From Streptomyces glaucescens (lineage in GTDB: Bacteria; Actinomycetota; Actinomycetes; Streptomycetales; Streptomycetaceae): 64,000 bases of DNA. Made by a program: the position numbers and the translations under genes. This document shows positions 10,593-17,098 of this stretch, piece by piece. The notes beneath the pieces are model-generated. The model saw only the letters and a program-made list of their open reading frames with translations, did no database searches and was not told the DNA's origin. The stretch's first letter is position 1. Each line of letters opens with the position of its first letter. Where the stretch lies: NCBI RefSeq assembly GCF_000761215.1, contig NZ_CP009438.1, forward strand, positions 2,685,501 through 2,749,500, written 5' to 3'.

Positions 10593-10608
10593 AATCATGA
10601 TCATGATT
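10593..10608. promoter_or_regulatory. 16-bp AT-rich palindrome between leuS and the cytochrome gene
   Basis: AATCATGATCATGATT is a perfect palindrome inside a low-GC stretch (about 10590-10690) between divergent transcription units. It lies about 50 nt upstream of the leuS leader peptide start and 147 nt upstream of the plus-strand gene. It is a candidate operator; the cognate regulator cannot be told. Confidence 0.45.
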
Positions 10609-10754
10609 ACTTCGCGTAACAACCCCTAAAGGGCATCGCAACAACCGGATTGTCGTTTGATAACAGCGCAATAACTCAAACCACGTACTCGCGGGTATGG
10701 CGCGACCTAGAGTGCGGCCCGGGACCGCTTTCCCGAACCGCTCGGAGTTGCCCC

Positions 10755-12002
10755 ATGAACTCTCGTCGTAAAAACAGCTCGCTCGCCCAGCCCGGCCGGT
10801 CGGCCTACGGCGCGGCGACGGCTGCCGTGCTGGTCCTCATACCCGTGCTCGTACTGGCCGGAGGTGACACGTTCCGCGAGTTCCTCAACTTCGGCGCGGG
10901 CGTGCTGAGCCTGGTCTCGCTCTCCTGCTCGGTGATCTGGGGCCTGGTGGCCCAGGACCGGATCCTGCTCAACGCGCGCCAGCGGATCGTCGGGCAGGCG
11001 GTGCACCGGGTGACGGCGGTCGCCGCGATCGCGTTCCTGCTGCTGCACGTCACCACCAAGGTCGCCCTCGACCACGTCGGGCCCATCGCCGCGGTGCTCC
11101 CGTTCGCACTCGGCGTCACCGGCAGCGCCGGGCTGATCGGGCTGGGCTCCCTGGCCGGGCTGCTCATGGTCTTCGTGGGCATCACCGGCGCCCTGCGCGG
11201 CGCCTTCGCCTCCCCGGCCCCGGTCGCCGCCCGCTGGCGGACCATGCACATGCTGGCCTACCCGGCCTGGTGCGCGGCGCTGCTGCACGGCCTGTTCGCG
11301 GGCCGCCAGGCCAAGCCGGTCTTCGTGTTCCTCTACGGCCTGTCGCTGGTCGCCGTCATCGCGGCCCTGGCGCTGCGGTCGGCGCCCCGCCCGGTCAAGC
11401 GGCAGGTCGCCGACCGGCTCGTCGCACTGCTCGGCGACGCGCAGCGGCCCGACCGCGAGGACCTGGACGCCGCCCGCGCGCGGGCGGGTGCCGAGCCCTC
11501 CCCGCTGCCCGGCTACGACGTCCCGCGCGGCGGCCGCGAGCGCCCCGCCGAACCCGCCGCCGGCTTCGCCGCCGCCTACCGCGCGGTGTCCCGTCCCCGC
11601 CGGGCCCAGCACTCCGCCCCGGACACCCGGCCGACCGCGTCGCTGCCCCTGACGGACACCTCCTCGCCGCTCCGGACGGACACCGCCCCGCTGCCGCGCG
11701 TGGACCCGTCCTGGCCCATCCCGTCGCCGCCGCCGGTCGGCGAGGCGCCCCGGTCGGCCTACGACCCGCTCCAGGACACCGGACACACCGTCCCCGCCTA
11801 TGGCGATCCGGGCACCGGCGGCTACCCGGGCACCGAGATGTTCGGCACCGTTGAGTCGAACACCCTCCACGGCACGTACAACCCGAACGACACGTACGAC
11901 AACAGCGGTCCCGCCACGGAAACACTGCCCGGTGCGTCCTACGACTTCGACGCACCGGGTTCGGGCGAACCTTGGAACATGCCTTCCGGAGGCTTTAAGT
12001 GA
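10755..12002 (+). CDS. Four-histidine membrane cytochrome (ferric-reductase-like), unknown acceptor
   Basis: 415 aa from ATG 10755, preceded by GGAG. Residues 20-210 hold about six hydrophobic helices. Histidines occur in two helix pairs, His84/His98 and His165/His178, spaced 13 and 12 residues apart as in two-haem ferric reductase and cytochrome b561-like proteins. The remaining 200 residues are a soluble, proline- and threonine-rich tail without a recognised domain. There is no flavin or NAD domain of its own. The next gene, a NuoF-ferredoxin fusion, overlaps by a GTGA junction, so the pair probably makes one electron-transfer complex at the cytoplasmic membrane. Haem binding is inferred from histidine spacing only. 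Confidence 0.75.
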   Translation: MNSRRKNSSLAQPGRSAYGAATAAVLVLIPVLVLAGGDTFREFLNFGAGVLSLVSLSCSVIWGLVAQDRILLNARQRIVGQAVHRVTAVAAIAFLLLHVTTKVALDHVGPIAAVLPFALGVTGSAGLIGLGSLAGLLMVFVGITGALRGAFASPAPVAARWRTMHMLAYPAWCAALLHGLFAGRQAKPVFVFLYGLSLVAVIAALALRSAPRPVKRQVADRLVALLGDAQRPDREDLDAARARAGAEPSPLPGYDVPRGGRERPAEPAAGFAAAYRAVSRPRRAQHSAPDTRPTASLPLTDTSSPLRTDTAPLPRVDPSWPIPSPPPVGEAPRSAYDPLQDTGHTVPAYGDPGTGGYPGTEMFGTVESNTLHGTYNPNDTYDNSGPATETLPGASYDFDAPGSGEPWNMPSGGFK

Positions 12003-13609
12003 ACGAGGCCCTGCCCGACGTACCCGAAGTCCGCGTGGTCGGGCTTCCCCAGCTCACGTCGGGCTTCGACCTTGTCGAACGACTCGATCTGCCCATGCAC
12101 CTGAAAGTGCACGGGCCGCTCGAACCGATGGGCGGCGAGCAGCTCGCGCAGCTCGCCGAACGCATCAATCTCAGGGGCCGCGGCGGCGCGGGCTTCCCCT
12201 TCCACAAGAAGCTGCGGTCGGTCGCCGAGTCGGCGATCCGCCGCGGCGTGCGGCCGGTGGTGGTGGTCAACGGGAGCGAGGACGAACCCGCCTGCCGCAA
12301 GGACACGGTGCTGATCAACCGTGCCCCGCACCTGATCCTGGACGGCGCGCTGCTGTGCGCCGAGGCCCTGGGCGCCCGCACCCTGGTGGTGGGGGTCACC
12401 CGGGAGTCCACCCAGCGCTCGATGGAGGCCGCGCTCGCCGAGCGCGGTCTGAGCAACGGGCGCAGATCGGCGCTCCGCGCGCGCGTGCAGCGCAATCCCG
12501 TGCGCATGGTCACCGGCGCCGCCGCCTCCCTGATCCGCTCGATCGACGGCGGCCCGGCCATCCCGCCCGGCCGCAAGATCAGCGCGTCGGTCAGCGGTGT
12601 GGGTGGCGCCCCGACGCTGCTGTCGAACGCCGAGACGTTCGCCCAGCTGGCGATCGCCGCGCGGATCGGCCCGGAGCGGTACGGCAACACCGGGCTGTAC
12701 GACGAGCCGGGCACCGTGCTGCTCACCGTCTCCGGGGCGGTCGCCCGCCCCATGGTGATCGAGGTGCCCACCGGCGTGCCGCTGCGCTACGTCCTGCAGC
12801 TGGCCGGCGCCCCGCCGGTCCCGCAGGGCGTGCTGACCGGCGGCTACCACGGCAAGTGGATCGACGCGGCGACGGTGAACGAGGCGATCGTCTCGCGCAA
12901 CTCGCTGGACGCGGTGGGCGGTTCGCTGGGCGCGGGGGCGATCCTGCCGATCGGCCAGGAGACCTGCCCGCTGGGCGAGTCGCTGCGGGTGGCGCAGTGG
13001 CTGGCCGAGGAGAGCGCGGGCCAGTGCGGCCCCTGCTACCTGGGCCTGCCGGCCGCCGCGCGCGGCATGGAGGACATCCTGAACGGCGGCGGGCCCGCCG
13101 CCCTGGAGGCGCTCAAGCAGGTCGCCAGGAACGTCAAGCGGCGCGGCGCCTGCTCGCACCCGGACGGCTCCGCGATGTTCCTGGAGTCGACGATCAAGGC
13201 GTTCACCGACGACCTCGCCGCCCATGTCCTCGGCAACGGCTGCGGACGGCCCGTGGAGGGCGTGCTGCCGCTCTTCGAGGGGGGCAGGGGCCCGACGGGC
13301 GTGCCGGGCGGCGGCGCGGCCGAGGAGAACGGACCCAGCCGGCAGAAGATCTACGTCGACTGGACGCTGTGCCGGGGGCATGGCCTGTGCGCCGACATCC
13401 TCCCCGAGGTCTTCGAGCTGGGCGCCGACGGCTTCCCGACCGTCGCCCAGGCGGCCGTGCCCCGGTACGCGGAGGCGAAGGCGCTGCGCGCGGTGCGCCG
13501 CTGCCCGGCGCTCGCCCTGCGGATCGAGGAGGACACCCGCTCCCAGCCCGCCACGCGCAATCTGCCGGTGCTGTCCCAGGGCCGCGGGCGCCGCGCGCTC
13601 GGCCGCTGA
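11999..13609 (+). CDS. NuoF-like NADH:acceptor subunit fused to a ferredoxin
   Basis: 536 aa, GTG start overlapping the previous stop. Residues about 55-130 match the FMN/NADH fold of NuoF (LRGRGGAGFP, VVVNGSEDEPACRKD). An SLBB domain follows near 245-300, then the iron-sulfur region ESAGQCGPC near 340 with a further Cys in RRGACSHPDG. The first cysteine of the usual ESCGxCxPC motif is alanine, so the N3-type cluster has only three of four cysteines. Residues about 451-515 form a short ferredoxin (CRGHGLC and RRCPAL) of the three-cysteine, histidine-containing type that suits a 3Fe-4S cluster. No other complex I genes are nearby. It likely passes electrons between NADH and the partner membrane cytochrome; direction is unknown. 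Confidence 0.8.
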   Translation: MNEALPDVPEVRVVGLPQLTSGFDLVERLDLPMHLKVHGPLEPMGGEQLAQLAERINLRGRGGAGFPFHKKLRSVAESAIRRGVRPVVVVNGSEDEPACRKDTVLINRAPHLILDGALLCAEALGARTLVVGVTRESTQRSMEAALAERGLSNGRRSALRARVQRNPVRMVTGAAASLIRSIDGGPAIPPGRKISASVSGVGGAPTLLSNAETFAQLAIAARIGPERYGNTGLYDEPGTVLLTVSGAVARPMVIEVPTGVPLRYVLQLAGAPPVPQGVLTGGYHGKWIDAATVNEAIVSRNSLDAVGGSLGAGAILPIGQETCPLGESLRVAQWLAEESAGQCGPCYLGLPAAARGMEDILNGGGPAALEALKQVARNVKRRGACSHPDGSAMFLESTIKAFTDDLAAHVLGNGCGRPVEGVLPLFEGGRGPTGVPGGGAAEENGPSRQKIYVDWTLCRGHGLCADILPEVFELGADGFPTVAQAAVPRYAEAKALRAVRRCPALALRIEEDTRSQPATRNLPVLSQGRGRRALGR

Positions 13610-13699
13610 ACGGCCGCGCGGGCGCCGGACGGCGGGCGCCTGACGGCGGGCGCCGAGCAGCCGGCGGCCGGCGGCCGCCGAGCGCGCCGGCACACGAAA

Positions 13700-13728
13700 A
13701 TCCCGCCGGGTCGGTGACCCGGCGGGAT
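13700..13728 (-). terminator. Terminator of tRNA-Ala copy 1
   Basis: A 12-bp perfect stem (ATCCCGCCGGGT with its complement, 5-nt loop) is followed on the minus strand by TTTTCG. It lies 6 nt past the tRNA 3' end. Confidence 0.85.
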
Positions 13729-13734
13729 GTGCTG

Positions 13735-13807
13735 TGGAGCTAAGGAGAATTGAACTCCTGACCTCCTGCATGCCATGCAGGCGCTCTACCAACTGAGCTA
13801 TAGCCCC
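13735..13807 (-). tRNA. tRNA-Ala (anticodon GGC), copy 1
   Basis: 73 nt without encoded CCA. Acceptor GGGGCTA pairs with TAGCTCC, D-arm AGCTCAGTTGGTAGAGC is normal, and the anticodon loop ATGGCAT closed by CCTGC/GCAGG gives GGC (reads GCC/GCU). The T-arm is AGGAGTTCAATTCTCCT. It is identical to the copy at 15728-15800. Confidence 0.97.
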
Positions 13808-13940
13808 TTGCGGTGTGCCGTCCGCTTCGTTTCCCTTGCGGGTTTCCCTCGCGGCGACACAGAGAACATTACACGGTCCCCCCGGCGGAACACCAAATCG
13901 TTTCCGTTCTGCCCGAATATGAGCGCTATGGTCGGCCCCC

Positions 13941-15137
13941 GTGACCGTGATCGCGTTTCCGTGGGCCCGCCGCCGCGTGCCGGCCGCCCTCGGCGTCTGC
14001 CTGTTCTCCCTCGCGGCGTTCTGGAGCGCGCAGCGGGCCGCGCAGGTGTCGATGATCGACCTGATGGTGTACCGCGCGGAGGGCGCGACCGTCCGCGCGG
14101 GCGGCGATCTGTACGCACTGCGGACCACGACGGCGCAACTGCCCACCACCTACCCGCCCTTCGCGGCCCTGCTGTTCACCCCGCTGACCCTGCTGGACGG
14201 CGCGGGCCTGCGCACCCTGGCGACGGCCGGCAACCTCGCCCTGCTGGTCGCGTTCGTCCGGCTGTCGCTGCGGCTCGTCGGGCACACGCGCGCGGACACC
14301 GTCTGGTGGGTCACGGCGGCGGCCGTGTGGTGCGAACCGGTGTGGACGACGCTGCGGTACGGCCAGGTCAACCTGGTGCTGGCCGTACTGGTCCTGTGGG
14401 ACCTCACCCGCCGCCGCGGTGACCGGCTGGCCGGGCTGGGCATCGGCCTGGCGGCCGCGGTGAAGCTGACGCCCGCCCTGTTCGCCGTGTTCCTGCTGGC
14501 CACCGGTGTCCTCGCGCACCGCGCGGGCGGCCGCGGCGCCCCCTGGCTGCGCCACGCGCGCGGGGCGGCGATCGCGTTCGCCGGCGCCACCCTGCTCGCC
14601 GCGGCCGTCCTGCCGTACGACTCCTGGCGGTTCTGGAGCCGCATGGTCTTCCGGGCCGGCCGGGTCGGGCACGCGGAGGACACCGCGAACCAGGCACTGC
14701 GCGGTGTGCTGGCCCGCGCGCTGCACCTTCCGGAGCCGGGGGCCGCCTGGGTGGTGCCGGCGGTGCTCGTCGGTGCCGCCGGACTCGCCGCCGCGGTCGC
14801 CGCGGAGCTGCGCGGGCGGCGCGCCTGGGCGGTGCTGGGGTGCGCGGTGACGGCGCTGCTGGTCAGCCCGGTGTCCTGGTCGCACCACTGGGTGTGGTGC
14901 GTGCCCCTGGTGCTGCTGCTCGCCGCCCGCGGCCACCGCGCGGGTGCCGCGGCCGCCTCGCTGGTCTTCTGCTCGTACGGGCTGTGGTGGGTGCCGCACG
15001 GCGACGGGCGGCCCGAACTGCGCCAGGGCGCCGCCGAGTTGCTGCTCTCCGGGCTCTACGCGGCGGCGGGCTGCGCCTTCCTGCTGTGCCTGGCGCGCGC
15101 CGCGTTCAGGCCGTCACAAACGAGTAGAACCGCTTGA
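13941..15137 (+). CDS. GT87-family membrane glycosyltransferase
   Basis: 398 aa starting at GTG 13941. It is largely hydrophobic with about nine or ten membrane helices. The first external loop has the conserved Asp40 in SMIDLMVYRAEG, and later come TTYPPFAALLFTPL, LRYGQVNLVLAVLVLW, AAAVKLTPALF and SPVSWSHHWVW, a set characteristic of the alpha-mannosyltransferase family GT87 (PimE, MptC relatives). Such enzymes use polyprenyl-phosphate mannose on the outer membrane face to extend glycolipids or glycoproteins; the acceptor here is unknown. It lies between two identical tRNA-Ala genes, and its last 32 nt overlap the convergent small gene at 15106-15339. Confidence 0.8.
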   Translation: MTVIAFPWARRRVPAALGVCLFSLAAFWSAQRAAQVSMIDLMVYRAEGATVRAGGDLYALRTTTAQLPTTYPPFAALLFTPLTLLDGAGLRTLATAGNLALLVAFVRLSLRLVGHTRADTVWWVTAAAVWCEPVWTTLRYGQVNLVLAVLVLWDLTRRRGDRLAGLGIGLAAAVKLTPALFAVFLLATGVLAHRAGGRGAPWLRHARGAAIAFAGATLLAAAVLPYDSWRFWSRMVFRAGRVGHAEDTANQALRGVLARALHLPEPGAAWVVPAVLVGAAGLAAAVAAELRGRRAWAVLGCAVTALLVSPVSWSHHWVWCVPLVLLLAARGHRAGAAAASLVFCSYGLWWVPHGDGRPELRQGAAELLLSGLYAAAGCAFLLCLARAAFRPSQTSRTA

Positions 15138-15339
15138 GGGTGCAGTGCTCCTCCAGGAGGCGGCCGTAGATCGGCTCGCCCTCCAGTTCGCGGTACGTCT
15201 CGATGGGGTCGCCTTTTATGATCAGCGCCCGCGCGCATTCCTCGCACCAGTACTGGTAGTCGGGGTTCACCGGTTCCATGTCCCGGACGATCGGCGTACC
15301 GCTGCCGCACCAGTCGCACTTCCGCCTGTGGGCACCCAT
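15106..15339 (-). CDS. Small four-cysteine zinc-binding protein (77 aa), unknown function
   Basis: ATG at 15337-15339 gives 77 aa. CDWCGSG near residue 8 and YWCEECARALIIKGD near 30 provide two CxxC knuckles that should bind one zinc. The rest is acidic and helical. It follows the 58-aa zinc-ribbon gene after a 3-nt gap, so the two are translated together. The 3' end overlaps the convergent GT87 gene by 32 nt. The family is familiar as an unnamed Streptomyces protein; I know no function. Confidence 0.75.
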   Translation of the reverse strand: MGAHRRKCDWCGSGTPIVRDMEPVNPDYQYWCEECARALIIKGDPIETYRELEGEPIYGRLLEEHCTLKRFYSFVTA

Positions 15340-15342
15340 CGA

Positions 15343-15519
15343 TCAGCTCCAGCTGTGGCCGCAGGCCGTGCACACGTAGGAGATTCCGCCGTTGTCGCCG
15401 AGGACTTGGGCCACGTGCGCGGAACCGCAGGAAGGGCAGCTGAGCCGGGTGGCCGTGGTCCGTATCAACGCTGCTCCGCCGAGGAGGTGGCCGACCTCCT
15501 CAGTGATGCTCGAAGGCAT
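15343..15519 (-). CDS. Zinc-ribbon microprotein (58 aa), unknown function
   Basis: Encodes 58 aa starting MPSSITEEVGHLLGG and ending CTACGHSWS. CPSCGSAHVAQVLG and YVCTACGHSW form a typical two-knuckle zinc ribbon, as in transcription or RNA-binding microproteins. The stop is 3 nt before the start of the next zinc-binding gene on the same strand, indicating a two-gene operon. The opening is at an ATG (15517-15519) preceded by GGGAGTAGCG. The pairing of two cysteine-rich small proteins suggests shared metal or nucleic-acid binding, which is inference. Confidence 0.75.
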   Translation of the reverse strand: MPSSITEEVGHLLGGAALIRTTATRLSCPSCGSAHVAQVLGDNGGISYVCTACGHSWS

Positions 15520-15690
15520 CGCTACTCCCTCCCGTCGGGCCGCGCCCCCTTCCGGCCGTTTGATTCTGCCACGACCGGACCGACACGGTCAGCGACGCCC
15601 GCGTACCGGTCCGGACACGGCACCGGCCGGCTGGGTCCCCGTAGAGGTATACGCCACTCGTGCCCCGGGCGTTCAAGGACGGGACGAGAA

Positions 15691-15720
15691 AATCCCGCCC
15701 CCCTTCAGGGGGACGGGATT
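15691..15720 (-). terminator. Terminator of tRNA-Ala copy 2
   Basis: AATCCCG and CGGGATT flank a five-G/C stem with a single C/A mismatch and loop TTCA; the minus strand continues TTTTCTCG. It is 7 nt beyond the tRNA end. Its sequence differs from the terminator of copy 1. Confidence 0.8.
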
Positions 15721-15727
15721 CGTCCTG

Positions 15728-15800
15728 TGGAGCTAAGGAGAATTGAACTCCTGACCTCCTGCATGCCATGCAGGCGCTCTACCAACTGAGCTATAGCCCC
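15728..15800 (-). tRNA. tRNA-Ala (anticodon GGC), copy 2
   Basis: 73 nt, identical in sequence to the copy at 13735-13807, including a few flanking bases (81 nt in total, 15725-15805 against 13732-13812). Anticodon GGC in loop ATGGCAT. CCA is not encoded. Confidence 0.97.
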
Positions 15801-15893
15801 TTGCGTTCTCCCCGCTCGGCGGGCGAACAAGAAGAACTTTAGCCTGCGACCTGCCGGAAAGTGAAATCCGGGTCCCCCGGGCGGTCGCGCCGC

Positions 15894-16565
15894 TCAGTCG
15901 TCGTCGCCCAGGACCGGCTCCGGCAGCGTGCCGGCGTTGTGCTCCAGCAGCCGCCAGCCGCGGGCGCTCTCGCCGAGGACCGACCAGCAGCAGTTGGACA
16001 GGCCGCCCAGGCTCTCCCAGTGGTGGGCCTCCAGGCCGAGCAGCCGGCCGATGGTGGTCCGGATCGTGCCGCCGTGGCTCACCACGACGAGCGTGCCGTC
16101 GTCGGGCAGCTTCTCGGCGTGCCGCAGCACCACGGGGGCCGCGCGGTCGGCGACCTCGGTCTCCAGCTCGCCGCCGCCGCGGCGCACCGGCTCGCCGCGC
16201 TTCCACGCGGCGTACTCCTCGGCGTACCGGGCGATGATCTCGTCGTGCGTCAGGCCCTGCCAGACGCCCGCGTAGGTCTCCCGCAGGCCCTCGTCGAGGG
16301 TCACCTCGAGACCGGTGAGCGCGGCGAGCTCGGCGGCCGTGTCCGCGGCCCGGGACAGGTCGGAGGCGATGATCGCGTCCGGCCCCAGGGAGGCCAGCAG
16401 CCGGGCGGCGCGGCGGGCCTGGGCCACACCGGTCCCGGTGAGTTCGACGTCCGTGGTGCCCTGGAAGCGGCGCTCCACGTTCCACGAGGTCTGCCCGTGC
16501 CGCCACAGGATGACGCGACGGCCGCGGCCCGGCCGGCCGGCGGTCACCTCACCGGTGGTGCTCAC
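15894..16565 (-). CDS. Histidine phosphatase family protein (phosphoglycerate-mutase-like)
   Basis: 223 aa from GTG 16565, which overlaps the rsfS stop in a GTGA junction; a GTG two codons upstream (16571) is an alternative. The catalytic RHG motif is LWRHGQTSWN near residue 22, and the second conserved histidine is in VVVSHGGTIRTT. Arg and Glu residues of the pocket lie in SDLSRAADTA and LRETYAGVWQG. The family includes mutases and broad phosphatases; the sequence alone does not fix the substrate. Tight coupling with rsfS is conserved in Streptomyces as I recall, though no functional link is established. Confidence 0.9.
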   Translation of the reverse strand: MSTTGEVTAGRPGRGRRVILWRHGQTSWNVERRFQGTTDVELTGTGVAQARRAARLLASLGPDAIIASDLSRAADTAAELAALTGLEVTLDEGLRETYAGVWQGLTHDEIIARYAEEYAAWKRGEPVRRGGGELETEVADRAAPVVLRHAEKLPDDGTLVVVSHGGTIRTTIGRLLGLEAHHWESLGGLSNCCWSVLGESARGWRLLEHNAGTLPEPVLGDDD

Positions 16566-17008
16566 CGCCACTCACCGTCCGCCGCCGCCGCGTCCTCGGC
16601 GGCCTGCAGCTCGGCGTGCTCCGCGGCCTTGCCGCGGGTCGCGCGGGCGTCCTCGGGCAGGTCGATCTCGGGGCAGTCCTTCCACAGCCGCTCCAGGGCG
16701 TAGAAGACGCGCTCCTCGCTGTGCTGGACGTGGACGACGATGTCGACGTAGTCGAGCAGGATCCAGCGGGACTCGCGGTCGCCCTCGCGGCGGACCGGCT
16801 TGGCGCCGAGTTCCTTCAGGAGCCGTTCCTCGATCTCGTCGACGATCGACTTGACCTGGCGGTCGTTGGGGGCGGACGCCAGCAGGAAGGCGTCCGTGAT
16901 CGACAGGACGTCGCTGACGTCGTAGGCGATGACGTCGTGCGCGAGCTTGTCGGCCGCGGCCTGCGCGGCGGTGGTGATGAGTTCGAGAGAGCGGTCGGTC
17001 GCGGTCAC
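16562..17008 (-). CDS. rsfS: Ribosome silencing factor RsfS (Iojap family)
   Basis: 148 aa starting at GTG 17008. RsfS binds ribosomal protein L14 and blocks joining of 30S and 50S subunits under starvation. The family core is visible: DVLSITDAFLLASAPNDRQVKSIVDEIEERL and the signature SRWILLDYVDIVVHV followed by RVFYALERLW. The C-terminal 30 residues are an Ala/Glu-rich extension beyond the family's usual length of about 110-120. It lies between the LCP-like gene and the phosphatase gene on the same strand, downstream of nadD, a common actinobacterial order. Confidence 0.95.
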   Translation of the reverse strand: MTATDRSLELITTAAQAAADKLAHDVIAYDVSDVLSITDAFLLASAPNDRQVKSIVDEIEERLLKELGAKPVRREGDRESRWILLDYVDIVVHVQHSEERVFYALERLWKDCPEIDLPEDARATRGKAAEHAELQAAEDAAAADGEWR

Positions 17009-17098
17009 TACAAGGCTTTCCGTCGGCGGTCGTTTGTCCCTTCCAGGGTCTCACGACCGCCGACGGGGCCCTACGGCATTACGCGGGGCCCTCCGCGG

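Noticed and set aside
11999..13609. Complex I subunit NuoF
   Set aside because: No other nuo genes adjoin, the first cluster cysteine is missing and a ferredoxin is fused, so it is a NuoF-like paralogue rather than the respiratory subunit.
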